A stretch of DNA of 64,000 nt. Source: Oreocharis arfaki. Its lineage: Eukaryota > Chordata > Aves > Passeriformes > Paramythiidae. The notes under the pieces were generated by a model that had not been told where the DNA came from, ran no database searches, and saw only the letters and a program-made list of their open reading frames with translations. Position numbers and translations under genes: made by a program. The stretch lies in contig VZRR01014189.1 of assembly GCA_013398015.1 (NCBI GenBank), positions 220,794-284,793 on the forward strand, in the 5' to 3' direction. Positions 1-11,616 of the stretch are shown piece after piece (position 1 is the first letter of the stretch; each line of letters starts with the position of its first letter).

Positions 1-517
1 CCCTACCCGAGTGACTCAGAGAGCAGCTTCTCATTAACTGTGCAGAATGAGGGGTCTGTAACTGAGCAGATTTCCAAGTGCTCAGACCCACATTTTACCC
101 CCAGGGCATACAGTACAAAACCTGTATTCTTGGGACTTAACTGCAATGCAGAGCTTATACACACACTCTTATTATGCTTCCCTGTGGTTTCAAACTACTA
201 AATGGTATTTCTTCCACTTGACATGCATTTTCCTGCTCGAGTGTCTCCCTTTCAATTCTGAAGATGGCTATTTATAACATTATTGCAGTACAAAGGAGCC
301 GTATTCAAAGGCAGAGCTTGATTATGTGGGTGCAACATAAAGAGCTTAAAGCCCAAATACATTCTCAGTTGAGTCAGTTGACAGTACAAGGAGATAACAG
401 CAGAATGAAAGGCTTCAGTCTTATCCTGTAATGGTCTAAACCTTTAGAGAGCCTTGAAACAGAGCAGCCTTGGAGTGCAGGAGGAGGTCACAGTGAGCAT
501 GGGAGGGTGAATCTTAC
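1..517 (-). other. PRKCA: PRKCA intron 14, 5' part
   Basis: Intron sequence downstream of exon 14 on the sense strand, running off the left edge. I see no further PRKCA exon, repeat family or RNA gene in it. Confidence 0.9.
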
Positions 518-598
518 CTGGCCGGCCAACATCTCATAGAGCAGCACACCATAGGCCCACCAATCCACGGACTTCCCGTAGGGCTGGTAAGCAATAAT
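518..598 (-). CDS. PRKCA: PRKCA exon 14: start of kinase C lobe after APE
   Basis: This 81-nt exon is in phase 0 at both ends. It encodes 27 residues: IIAYQPYGKSVDWWAYGVLL, then YEMLAGQ, matching human residues 509-535 with no difference that I can recall. SVDWWAYGVLLYE is the alpha-F helix, whose Asp anchors the catalytic and regulatory spines. The acceptor TTATGCAG lies behind a run of T, and the donor is GTAAGA. The next exon (PPFDGEDE onward) lies to the left of the window. Confidence 0.97.
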
Positions 599-3500
599 CT
601 GCATAACCACAAAAAAAAAGCAAAGGAAAAACCCCTGTGTTAACTAAGCCCCAGCCTTGTGGCATATTAGGTACATGTGTGACATGCAGAGGATGTATTT
701 CCTCAGAAAAGGCCAGAAAGACAATCCTGTAATGCTCACTCCAGCTAATCACGGGTTTCAGGGGGAGTTGGATTGTTTTGCAAGTGTTAGTCTAAACCCA
801 CCCACGCCCCTGGTACCCTGATTTCCTGGAAAATGCAGCTCTCAGGAGTCCTTGAGATGTGCATTTGAGGGCAAAGGAGAAAGTACAGCAGCACAATGAA
901 GGAGACAAGGCAAAACCATTATCCAACAGTTGTGTGAAAGTTTGAAACCATGAGGCTCACTTAACTCATGGACTATCAATAATTAAACCTTCCTTTTCAA
1001 TATTTATATTTTTGTTCTGCTGTAAAAGGAATAGAAATTTAGGAAAAGAGCAAAACCCTGAAAAGCTCAGTTAAGTTTTCCCAAGCTGCATGATTGTGAT
1101 ACTCAGTACAAAATACCAGCTACACCAAAACCAAAGGGGGTTCTGCTGTTCAGACTAATGGAAATGTCAAGTATTTTCCATCCTCTGGGTTCACATCTGG
1201 CTCACAAAGCGGTACAATTTGATTTCTGACACAAGGAAAGGCTGCAAGTGCCAGCAGCACCCGGATCCCCCCCTGTGCCATCTTCTTCAGTCGAGGCCTC
1301 CTCAGAGATCAGTGCTCATTTATTGAAGAGCTGCCTTTGGTCATGCTGTGGAGGAGTTTGGAGGTGCAGGTGTTCCTCAGATCTCTTTCTAAATAACTGT
1401 GAAGGGACATTGTGAATTGTGAAGGGATGCAGGACATCCCAGTCCCTGCCCATCCCCACGGGAGGCAGTATCAGAGCCTTCGACTCCAATGTCTACTCCT
1501 CTGGAATGAGGAGGGAACTGAGGCAGGCAGTACTCCAGAGGGGCTTGCATTCATTTTCCTCTTTGCTCGTGCTTTTATTCTTTGTGAAATAAATTGCCAA
1601 GTCAAGTACACATCACACACCTTAAATTTTTTAGTTGTCTGAAAGAGAAGTTGAACTGCCAAGTTCCGTAGTTGCTCAGGAAAATAGTAAGTCACCAGTG
1701 CAATAAAGCAGGACTGCCTGGCTACTAAATAAAATTATAGGCTCTGTGTGAATATATGTCCTTCCCTGAGATACAGCAGCACACGACTTAAAAATTACTG
1801 CAATGTTTCTGACCAAAGGATTTCAAAATCAATTGCGCTTTGGAATATATTAGACAACCAGAGGTAATAACAAGATTCTCATCTGGAAGGCCCTACATAA
1901 AGGCAGTCTATATTAGTTGTCTCTTAGCAGTAATATGGGCTTAAAATTATATATTTGGGACATTCATTTCATATTAGTGTAGTTGACACTCTTGGTTACT
2001 TTCCCTTCCATTTCCATCACCAGTAAGTTCCTGCTGGAATCAATATTGCCTTTGAAACACCAAACACTTTCAAACTTTCATCCAGGAAAAATACTGGCTT
2101 TTACACACAGAAAATGACCAAACATTTCACCCTCAATCCTCCTCTGACAATGTCAGAGAAAAGAGTATTTTATATTAAAAAAAAGGGATATTTTTCAGGT
2201 CATTACTTTATAAGGGCAGAACGTTTTGTACAACAAGTGAAGGTCCAGGTATGTGGTTTTCGGAGGAGCAGTTTATTTCACTTAGCAAATGAGAAAAAGA
2301 TGGATCCACAGCAGTGAGAAAGAAAGCGCTGCCATGCTGCCAAGGTTCTGTATCTGGCAGCCAGGTCTGTCCAGGAGCCCACAGTCTACTTCTGTCCCTA
2401 TTGTGAAGGAGTTTGATGGGATTATTGAGAGGAAGAAATCATTTAAATGCAGCAATGCAATGTCCTACAGTGAAAGCTGTTCCAAAGCACAGACTCGATG
2501 CTGATTTTTATCCAGCAAGGGGTGAATCAAGGCTGGGTGCTTCTCTACAGCCTTCCCATCATCAAATGCAATCTCCCCTATGAAATCTGCCTTTGGGAGA
2601 GAACAGCAAACAAAATCATCAAGAGAGGCAGAATTAACATGGAAAAAGCTTCAATGTATGGTGAGAATCACTACAACTTTCATGCCGTTGGATGCCACAT
2701 CTGATGAACAGAGCAGTGCCCCTCTGAGCTGGTGCACACCTCCCTCACCTGAGCCAGGCTGTGAAGGAAGAGTGGGAACTGAGACAAACACAGCCATCAA
2801 GGCTGGAAAGGTGCCACCACAAACACAGTGACAACACCTTTTTCATGGACTCATCTCCATGTAGGAAAAGGTGGTGCTATCACTGTCTGCTGCTGTACAG
2901 GGCGAGTTTTCTTCCTTCCATCCCGTCTGAATACACCCAGTCTGAATCACCAGCGTGATCCTGGTAAGGCTGTGGCCCAAGGGAAACCCAGACCAGTCAT
3001 TTGCCACGTTCATTCCCTGTGGACATTAACAGCAAGTCAACAAACCTGTCTGAGACTAAATCTGACATTGATCTCAGCACAATCCGTGTCTACCTGCGAG
3101 AAACTTAATCAAGAGAAGCAAGAAATTCAAAACAATAAAAAGTGTAAACCACAACACAGCTGCAGCTGGCGTTTTGTTTAGATGCTTGAGATACCTATGT
3201 TGTAAGTAACTAATAATAGTATGGTGTAGCTAAAATAGCCAATAAATCTATTGTAGTAGTTAAGCAACCAATAGACAATTAACACGAATAATAAACATAC
3301 AAAAGTGTATATATATAACACTGGCTTTTAGAATAAACGCTTTCTGCCTGCACTTTATGTTAGAAGGAGTGTGTGTCGTGTTCGCCTCAGCTGCGACAAT
3401 TCCCCCACGAGCGCGGCCCGCGCGGCCTGTGGATGAACTCCTCATCCTGGGAGCTGCTCACAGCACTAACTGGGAAGGGCAAAAGAGAGGGAAGAATGCT

Positions 3501-6500
3501 CACTTCAAGGGAGGGATTGCATGTGGGAGGAAGCAGATGAGCTTTCAACGGACAGCCAAACATGCATTGGTACGAAGTCAGCAAGTTCTAAACGTTGTAT
3601 TTTCAGTAGTTCCCTCCTCATCACCCAGAATTCACCGTGTGTCACCTCCCAGCTGCTGCACTCAAAGCCATCCCTGCCTGCCTTGCAGCAGCTGCCAAAG
3701 CCATTCTATCTGCACATACAGCTTCTGGTACCTTTTAGAGCAAATGAGGGCAATATGAACATGACCTCCTCTCTCACCACAGTGTGCAGAGCAGACCCAC
3801 AGAGTTGTGAGGGAGTTCCTGTCCCTAGAAATGAAGACATGGACCCTCCTCCAGCTTTGATTCCTGATTTTCTCTGGCCAGGCAGCAGTGGAAAGCTGAT
3901 GGAATCCTTCTCTTCCCCTCCTTCTCCATCATTAATCCAAATGATTGCCTTTTTCATGTCCTTTTGCATTTCAAATGTCCCATTTTACCCATTTATTGCC
4001 CTGTATTAAGAGCTCTGCCTTTCCAGGTTCTGTGGATTTCTGTGCTCAGAAAGAGCTCAGGAATTTCTCTCATCAAGCAAAATTGGCAGAAGTTGCTTTT
4101 TTTCTTTTTTTTCCCTATTTTGCCTCCAAGGAATGCACAGTTAAGAGCAGGACACAGAGATTAATATCAGCAATTTGTAGGAATGTTTAGATCATTGCAG
4201 CTAGTAGCCAGTTGGGATGAAAAGATTATATCCCAGAGGCAAGAGGAAATCATTTGTGAGCATATATGATGTCTGCTGGAAAAGCTGAAACTCAGTTATT
4301 AAAAGAAATAAATATCACCAGCACAAGAAACAGTCAAATGCACTTTCCAAACCTTTGTAATACCTATTTGCTTCCCACAATCCTGGCAAATTCAAGGTTG
4401 GAACTGAAGGTTTTGAGGCTGTGAGATGGAAGAGAAGGAAAATGGAATTTCTAACTCAAATTCCTCTGAAATTTAAAATCATCACTGTGGCTGCTGCAGG
4501 GATGCTGATGGTGGGGCTCTGTGCTGGCAGAATCCCTTCCCTCTAATCCTCTTGACATCCATCTCCTCCTGTCTCTCTTGACTGGTCAAGGAAACACGAA
4601 GCACTAATTGATTTCACAGCTATTTTACCACTCTGACCATAAATATTGAAGTTCAGCACATCAGGAAATACTCTGTACAAGATAACCACTTTCTGCCTGA
4701 GAAAAGCAGTCAGACCTGGGATCTCACCAGTTTAACCTCTGCACATTTCTCAAATTGCACAGCGTAAGAGAATTAACAATAATTCCAGCCCATTATACAC
4801 CTAAGTAAAAGCAAATGGCAGCTTTCCCACTCATAAAAAAGGGAAAACATTATTTTGCAGCACACCAAATTGGGGGGTTCGCTCTGCTGAAGGCAGCACA
4901 GTACTCCCCTGCTTTTCCACGCAGAGCTGGGACATGGGACACCAGCTGAGCTGTCCCTGCAGGGTCCTTGCAGCCGTGTGTTCTCTGATCTATCTGTGGG
5001 GAGCTCCTGCAGAGGCAGCGTGGGCTCCCTCAGAGACCCACGAGAGTCACCTCATTATTCCCCAAATGCTGCTGAAAAGAGCTAATTCTCTGTGTTTGAG
5101 TGCAGCCCACTCACAGGACTCTACTCCAGATACCTTCAACAGTTTATTGAGATTTAGCTCCTTTATCTCCACCCAGCAGAGAATGGCACCGTGCAAATGA
5201 GTTCTCATTAAAATCTATAATAAATTTATAAATTTTAGCCCATGGAAACATGGGCTGAAACACCCCTGCAAGCGAAACAGGAACCTTCCTTTGAAGTTTA
5301 CCACAGAACTAGTTAGCAATCTGTCAGTCACAATAATGTCTTCAGAAACAAAAGAAAATCAGCCAATTAAACAAAATAAAATCAAATCAGTTTGTAAGAT
5401 AACAGACTAATTTTCTCTCACTTGCTGGATGTTTTGGTAAAAGGTTTGTTTCTTTATATGAAATTTCCAAATGAAGTGAAATAATTCGTGCCAGCATTGA
5501 CCCACACTGAACATTCTGGTATTGACAAAATGTTCCTTGGCACTAACTGGCACAAGACAATTGCCACAGAAAGGAAACTTTAATTTGTAATATTGGCTTC
5601 ATTTATGTTTTGACAGAAGAAAATGAAATACTACTCTGGTTGTTCTGATATCCTGCTGCAAGCAACAGCAAATGGTGAAAAACCAAGGGTTTATAATACA
5701 CAATATTTCATTCTGAAAAGCGTGAATTAGCAACCGGGAAAAAAACAAACTATTTTTCATTCCAATTTCAGGGAGATGACAAAATTCACCTTAGACACTA
5801 ATTTACTTTTCCATGTATAAATCTCCCCCATTCCAACAAACATTCAATTACAGCCAGGAATGCTCCAGCCAGAGCTGCCTCTTGCTCAGCACCCAGTGAG
5901 CAACTGAGTCTCTTGGATGAGGATCCAGCCTCTTGCATCAAATTTGCTGCCAAACAAATCAAGGCTCTTGAAAGCTCAGTATGCACAAATACCAGATTTT
6001 AATATTCATATATTTGAATTATATCCAAATCACCACATGTGCTTGTGTTCAATTCTTCAGACCTCAACTACTGAAATACAAATCATATCCAGACTCACAA
6101 TCTTAACTCTAAGCTCGTATTTATCCCAGTGCCTTAAGGCACAACAGTGCTTCTCATGGACTTATTTTCATTTTGGACCCACTACAGTTGGTTCAGGCTT
6201 CAATGTCACATTCAGTGGCTTGAAAGCTGCACAGGTATGGCCAAGTCACAGAAAACTCAAGGCAAATTATGGATTTATTACAAGAACTCCACTCAAGGCC
6301 TGATCTCACAGCTGTTGGAAGAGGCCTTTAGTGACAGGAGCTTTCCTGAGGTGAAGAGCAGCAACTCGTGGCACCTGTGCAGCACTTGCAGGACATGGCC
6401 TGGAGAAGACCACGGTGGTTTCACAGAGAGGTCAGCAAAAAGCTTCAAGACCTCATGAGTCCCTTCCCAAAAACCAGTGAGTGGTTTTTGATTTCCTCAA

Positions 6501-6978
6501 AATGCCAAACAGTCCTTTAAATAAATGTGTGCTGGCAGCTGTGTGAACCTCTGCAGAAATAGATTAAAGAAGTGTTGTTTGCTCCCAGTGAAATATTTGC
6601 TGATCTTGGCAACACCCATGAGGTTTGTATAACTTCACAAAGCACAAGGTTTAGTGTAATAGTATTTTAAGGCTACAAACTTAAGATCACAAGTTGGCAA
6701 ACCTGCTTTTTTAAAGTCTTTTGCTAGAATGAACAAAATCTGAAGCACTTATCTCATAAAAACTTAGTTTTTCAATCAACCAGGTATTTCTTGAAATAGT
6801 GGAGTCTTATTGATAACATTGCATTAATGCACAAATATATCCAACATACCTGCAGAAGTTAAATGGTGCCATCCACACAGAATCTGGAGTTACAGCCACC
6901 CAAACCCAGGGGTATAAAATGTGTAGGGACAACTTCCATTTGAGAGACTAAAAGGTTCTTGAAAGGGTCGATATTTAC
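599..6978 (-). other. PRKCA: PRKCA intron 13
   Basis: A 6.4-kb AT-rich intron. No exon-like coding stretch, RNA gene or clear transposon was recognised. The most distinct local feature is a CpG-dense patch at 3377-3424, well away from any exon. Short open frames on both strands have no recognisable motifs. Confidence 0.9.
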
Positions 6979-7117
6979 CTCTGGTGCAATGTAGTCTGGA
7001 GTGCCACAGAAGGTCCTGGTTGTTACTCCATCTAACATGTGTTCTTTGCACATTCCAAAATCAGCAATTTTAATGTGTCCTTCTGAATCCAACATCACAT
7101 TGTCTAATTTCAGATCT
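6979..7117 (-). CDS. PRKCA: PRKCA exon 13: catalytic loop, DFG and activation loop
   Basis: This 139-nt exon starts with the last base of Arg and encodes DLKLDNVMLDSEGHIKIADFG, which holds the catalytic Asp (human D463), the Mg2+-binding Asn and the DFG Asp (D481). MCKEHMLDGVTTRTFCGTPDY follows, with the PDK1-phosphorylated Thr (human T497), and then IAPE of the APE motif. The only change from recalled human is Leu for Met in EHMLDG. The acceptor is ACTCTTCTCAG and the donor GTAAAT. Reading through the donor stays open for about 40 codons to a stop at about 6859, so the open frame seen here overruns the exon and is not evidence of a longer exon. Confidence 0.97.
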
Positions 7118-7758
7118 CTGAGAAGAGTCACAGCAATGAAAGGTTAATGCTTGGGATCAGCTTATTCTGAATAAGGAATATTTGCAGCTCTTTGGGGGTG
7201 GAGGTTCAGGGTGCACATGTGGGGCTGGCTTGGCCTGGAGGGAGGTGGGCAGACATCTAAAAATGATCTTAAAGGCATGGAATGGGTTGGGCTGGAAGGG
7301 ACCTTACGCATCATCCAGTCCCCCCCCCTGCCATGGGCAGGGACACCTCCCTCTATCCCAGGGTGCTCCAAGCCCTGTCCAACCTGGCCTTGGGCACTGC
7401 CAGGGATGGGGCAGCCACAGCTGCTCTGGGTTGGACAGCAAATGCAGAGGTGGCTGTGTCTGACCCCTCACCTGAGACTTTTGAACGTGTAATATTGTTA
7501 AACATCACACAGGAATACAAAACACAGAGTGTTCCATTTTCAAGAGTTTTTATTTGAGCTGGGCAGAGCACAGGTGTCAGAAAGCTCAGGTAAAATAGGG
7601 CTTTGGATCCCACCTCACCAGCACCAACACAACAAAAAGAGCTCTACACTGATAGCTTTCTATAAACTGCCTTAAAATTTCACTGAAACATTCAAGAAAC
7701 TGATCCTTTTGGGATTTTTAAAATAGTTCAGAAATTACTTATGTCAGATCATACCCAC
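7118..7758 (-). other. PRKCA: PRKCA intron 12
   Basis: A 641-bp intron, about a quarter of it occupied by a CR1 3' end at 7275-7437. Nothing else was recognised. Confidence 0.9.
7275..7437 (-). mobile_element. CR1 LINE 3' end, truncated
   Basis: On the plus strand it reads as the reverse complement of a CR1 3' region: ATGGGTTGGGCTGGAAGGGA, then CCTGCCATGGGCAGGGACAC, then the conserved CAACCTGGCCTTGGGCACTG stretch. It is 5'-truncated, as most CR1 copies are. The same core recurs at 16241-16425. The element lies in intron 12 in the same orientation as PRKCA. Confidence 0.85.
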
Positions 7759-7821
7759 CTATAAATAATCCCTCTGTTATGGAGAAAGAATAACCCAATT
7801 GAGATCTCAGCTGCATAGAAC
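7759..7821 (-). CDS. PRKCA: PRKCA exon 12: kinase alpha-E helix
   Basis: This 63-nt symmetric microexon completes a Val codon and encodes FYAAEISIGLFFLHNRGIIY plus two bases of the Arg codon that begins the YRDLKLDN catalytic loop. It corresponds to human residues 441-462. Asn replaces Lys in LFFLHNRG (recalled human HKRG). The acceptor CCCCACACAG lies behind a run of nine T. The donor is GTGGGT. Joining to exon 13 gives TAT-AGA-GAT (Tyr-Arg-Asp), which confirms both borders. Confidence 0.96.
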
Positions 7822-9401
7822 CTGTGTGGGGAAAAAAAAATCAACAGATTTCTTATTGCCTCATGATTTTCTCCTGGCAAAATAAATTGGAAATGAATCA
7901 TGGTAAAGAATGAAAATATAGTAGCATATGAAAAATGTCATTTATAATGTATATATACGGGTGACATAAAAGACATCTCACTTCAACTGGACATTAACAG
8001 ATACATTTTGACTATTTGATGATAAAATAATGCAGAATTTAAGAAAAAAACATTGGAAAAATAGCTCCCTGGACCACAAAAAGTGGTGCAGCTTGAGCAC
8101 AGCTCTTTTTTGCAGTGATCTAACTCTGCTGCAAAGGTCCTTATCTCTAATCACATATTGATGAATTCAGGATGCAGCTCAATGTACATTGCAATTCATA
8201 TGGCATGAAATAATTTGCAGAAATAGTATTCCTTTATACAGGCTGTTAATGGATTAATTACACAAAGCTAATTAAAATGATTACCATATAAAATGTAATT
8301 GCTGAATGAGGTTAAGAGGTACAGAATACTGGTGGCTGTTTGAAGCTGGTTGCTGTGGAACCCTGCAAGTTCTATGCGAGGGGATTATTTAAAGATGGGA
8401 TTAATTTTTAGGCTCAGCACAAGGGAGAGGAAGCAACTGAGCTCTGCAACACCCCATCAGAGGTGTTTGTGAGCACGTGTGCTGAAGATGCAGCACAGGC
8501 AAAAGCTGTCATGAAGCACCACAGATTTTGTCAAGTGTTGGCAAGTAGCATTAGCTGGGAGTCAAGGATGATCTGACACCATCTCAGTTTTACTCAGCAA
8601 CTTGTTAAAATGTTTGTCTGCATCTGAAATACTTATATTTAGAAGGCCTCTCGTTTAAACAAGCCCTGATTGCTTAAATCAAAATGAGAAATTATTTTAA
8701 CCGAATGCTTAAAGCAGTTGGTCACCCTTGATTTTAAAGGTTCATTAGTAAATGATTTATGAAACACTAATAAGTGGTGATGAGGTATTCTGAGGATGAC
8801 TAAAATGGTACTGATGGAACTATTCACTCTTAAATATGCTACAGATCATTTTCAGTTGCTCACTGATGTGGCAGATGTACAATTACCTGAAAGGAATCAT
8901 GGACATAAACAACTTCTAATCCCTTATTCACTCCTCATAAACATATCACAGAAATTCTTACAAGCTATACATTGAATTTATCTTGTATAAACTGTAATTT
9001 ATATTGCAATGCTGAGTCTATTTGTACTGCCTTTCTCTGTAGCACTAATTCAGACTGAAGTATTCTACTCACTTTTTTCTTCTAATATTTCCTTTTAAAA
9101 ACAACATCAGAATACGAAGTAACATCTTTAATTTCCTGCTGCCCTGCTTAAATTCCTGTCACTTTTCAAGTAAGCCTCTCCTGCCTTTGTTTGTGCTGTA
9201 TTTTAGAATAAAGGCACAGCTACCTTTGGTCTATGTGTGCAAACAACATTTTTAACACAAAGTTCAGATTTTGGGCCTAAAAAACAAACGAAGGCCAGCC
9301 TGGACTTCATCCTGAGCCTGGGAAGATGAAGAAACCAAATCCTCTTACAGACTAAAATCAAGATGATGTCATGATTTAAATACAGGAACATGAACACTCA
9401 C
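7822..9401 (-). other. PRKCA: PRKCA intron 11
   Basis: A 1.58-kb AT-rich intron. No repeat family, RNA gene or alternative exon was recognised. Confidence 0.9.
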
Positions 9402-9493
9402 ACTGCTTGTGGCTCCTTAAATTTTCCTACTTGCTGAATGTGATACATGAGATCCCCACCATTCACATACTCCATCACAAAATACAGCCGGTC
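9402..9493 (-). CDS. PRKCA: PRKCA exon 11: kinase hinge region
   Basis: This 92-nt exon encodes DRLYFVMEYVNGGDLMYHIQ followed by QVGKFKEPQA and two bases of a Val codon. It covers the gatekeeper Met and the interlobe hinge MEYVNGGDL that contacts adenine, matching human residues 411-441. I see no change from recalled human sequence. The acceptor is CTTGATCCTAG, with a modest pyrimidine tract, and the donor is GTGAGT. It enters in phase 0 and leaves in phase 2. Confidence 0.97.
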
Positions 9494-10527
9494 CTAGGAT
9501 CAAGTATTAAAGAGGCACAGAAATACATTAGAGAGAATATTAGATACTACTTGATCAGCCAAAAAAAAAGTCACTAGCACGTTATTAAAAAGCTTTTAGG
9601 ATTATTAGGACTGGGAAAAAATTATAGATCAGGAAATGGAAGTGGAATGTTTTGTACAACCTTCAAGAGTAAATGATTGATGAGATCTGTCTAGTTTTGC
9701 CAATTTTTGTGCCATGCTTTTACAGATTATTTGTCTCCAACAGTTTCAAGAATTATACAAATACAGCTCAGTCTGAAAAATCCGTCTCTAGAAATAAATA
9801 AAAAAACACCCAAAGATGGTCAAAATTTCCTGCTTTGAGGCCATTTCTAACCCTTCCTAGCAAGTTTTCCTTTGGAAGATGGTGTGGATGTGGCACTTGA
9901 GGACACGGTTTTGTGGAGAATGTGGGCTGATGGTTGGACTTGGCAATTTCAGAGGACTTTTCCAGCCTCAATGATTCCATGATTCCATGTCATTCAAGAG
10001 GCTGGCACAGAGCCACTGGACCATCAGATCCATCCTGAAATCTGTCACTGGGAGATGTTTTGCAACGTGATGGGCAAATATCCACTTCACATATTTATAA
10101 GGAAAAAAGAAAAAAACCCTCAGTGTCACCCAGAAGTGACAGAAAACTAAATTAAATCCACCAACACTGATTCATGACTAAAAACTCCACCACTAAGACT
10201 TTTCAAGTACTATCTTCAGAGCTTTAAAAGTATTTAGGAACCTCTGGGAATCTGGGCTTGAGGCTCTGACTTAGGAAAGCACATCTAATTACATTTAGGA
10301 ATTGCCACACTGGCCTGCTCAAATGACTGCATGAAGAAAAACCTTTAAGACGAGTTTTTATGTTTAAGATATAAGGGGTAATTACATGTGGGATTTCTTC
10401 ACCATTTTCTACGTGCAGAGGCTACCACACATAGGTTGAGTGATCATAAATGTTACTGGAGTGATAAAATCCACGAGCACGCAGTCTGGGAAACATCGGG
10501 GTGGCAAGAAAGACAGAGCTCACGTAC
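9494..10527 (-). other. PRKCA: PRKCA intron 10
   Basis: A 1.03-kb intron containing a plus-oriented CR1 3' end at 9880-9989. The remainder shows nothing recognisable. Confidence 0.9.
9880..9989 (+). mobile_element. CR1 LINE 3' end, truncated
   Basis: A plus-oriented CR1 3' end: the conserved GGATGTGGCACTTGAGGACA, then GATGGTTGGACTTGG, then a terminal repeat ATGATTCCATGATTCCATG typical of the octamer repeats that end CR1. It is opposite in orientation to PRKCA, in intron 10. The 5' limit is uncertain. Confidence 0.75.
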
Positions 10528-10701
10528 AACTGTCTGGAAACAAGAGTGGAGCTGTGTCAGGAACGGGGGCTTATCTTGCAGTGCCAGGACTCGTTTTTCA
10601 ACCATGGTGCACTCCACATCATCATCCTGGATCACCACGTCTTTTTTCAGGATTTTGATTGCATAGAGCTCCTCCGTGCCCTTCCTGTCCGCCAGCATCA
10701 C
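10528..10701 (-). CDS. PRKCA: PRKCA exon 10: kinase N lobe with catalytic lysine
   Basis: This 174-nt exon (58 codons, phase 0 at both ends) encodes VMLADRKGTEELYAIKILKK, with the ATP-binding lysine of AIK (human K368). DVVIQDDDVECTMVEKRVLAL follows, with the alpha-C Glu, and then DKPPFLTQLHSCFQTV. The acceptor TCTCCCCTGCAG is strong. The exon ends GTT and the donor is GTACGT, which fits consensus at +3, +5 and +6 but has T at -1 and C at +4. One substitution from recalled human is visible: Gln for Leu in LALQDKPPF (human 394). Confidence 0.97.
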
Positions 10702-11442
10702 CTGCAGGGGAGAGAAAGAGCAGTGTGAAAATCCCCCAGGCTGAGGAGGGAAGGGCACTCAGATGCCTGAAGATTTGGAGAGATGGCAAGCCAGTTTTCC
10801 TTTAATTTGTATAAATGAATTTGATCAAAACTCCACAATTATGATCGTTGTACAGCCATTTCAGGCACAGCCTGTGCCCAAACCCGCTGCTTGATCGTGG
10901 GCTTGTTGCTGAAGGGCTGATAAAATGTTAAGTCCCAGGAGACTTCTTCAGTAAAGGGCACTTTATCACCTGAGTTTTGTTCAAACAGACAGAAAAATAG
11001 CAGTCTGTTCTTTCAACTATTGGATTTCAAATACATATATACATGCACTACTCCTGCTTTTTTCCCCAATATTCAGCCTTACCAATGTTGGTGACTTCCA
11101 GAACCAGCAGAGTGACCTTGCTGTTAAAGCCAAAAAACCAGCCCTAATTTCCTTGAAACTGCCAAGGAGTGAGGATCTAAATGTCAGCAACAAGTTCTCA
11201 TCTTGCCCAGCAGCCAGAGTTTTAAAATTTATTTTTATTTTTTAAAAAAAACCCGTCAATCAGGACTGAAGCCTGCTAGTCCTTAGCGGAATGACCCTAT
11301 TCCCTGTTAAGAAATCCTTCCTCAAATTTGCACATCCTTTTGACTCTGGATTTTGTTTTTTAGAGAACTATTTATTCATTCTTCCTCAAGGAAAAGAAAA
11401 AAAAAAAGGAATGTGAGCGGATTAATTCTGAAGAATTCCTAC
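10702..11442 (-). other. PRKCA: PRKCA intron 9
   Basis: A 741-bp intron starting at the exon 9 donor GTAGGA and ending at the strong exon 10 acceptor. An A-rich run lies near 11395-11410. No clear feature was seen otherwise. Confidence 0.9.
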
Positions 11443-11586
11443 CTTCCCAAAGCTCCCTTTTCCAAGAACCATGAGAAAGTTGAAATCTGTCAGCTTCACC
11501 CTGTCCAGATTGTTGGATGGCACACTTGAGTTCTTGTCTTCTGTTGAAGTAATGACTTTGTTACCAGCTGGCCCAAGTTTGGCTTT
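11443..11586 (-). CDS. PRKCA: PRKCA exon 9: V3 hinge and glycine-rich loop
   Basis: This 144-nt exon encodes 48 residues: KAKLGPAGNK, a variable hinge segment (VITSTEDKNSSV), PSNNLDRVKLTDFNFLMVLG and KGSFGK, the ATP-binding glycine-rich loop (GKGSFGK) that opens the kinase domain. Human exon 9 as recalled encodes 46 residues (307-352). The extra two are in the hinge, the segment of conventional PKCs that calpain cuts to free the catalytic fragment. The exon starts and ends in phase 0, so skipping would keep frame. Its acceptor is unusual: TTCTTCAG sits directly behind a (TG)n run. The donor AAG|GTAGGA is weak at +4 and +6. The neighbour on the 3' side is 741 bp away. Confidence 0.97.
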
Positions 11587-11593
11587 CTGAAGA

Positions 11594-11616
11594 ACACACA
11601 CACACATACACACACA
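11594..11616 (-). repeat. (TG)n tract in the exon 9 polypyrimidine region
   Basis: Plus strand is (CA)n with one T interruption at 11607. On the PRKCA sense strand it is a TG run preceded by five T and followed by TTCTTCAG and exon 9. It ends about seven bases upstream of the exon and so occupies the position of the polypyrimidine tract. Confidence 0.93.

Noticed and set aside
6859..6978. Extension of exon 13 into the intron (about 40 more codons)
   Set aside because: The GAG|GTAAAT donor gives the family sequence when joined to exon 14. The extension has no homology.
7182..7557. Overlapping plus-strand frames of about 90 codons
   Set aside because: They translate the CR1 3' end in antisense; a similar peptide recurs in the copy at 16131-16469.
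11268..11345. Possible worn CR1 fragment (AAGAAATCCTTCCTCAAATT)
   Set aside because: Resembles an internal CR1 3'-UTR segment but is too short and diverged to call by eye.
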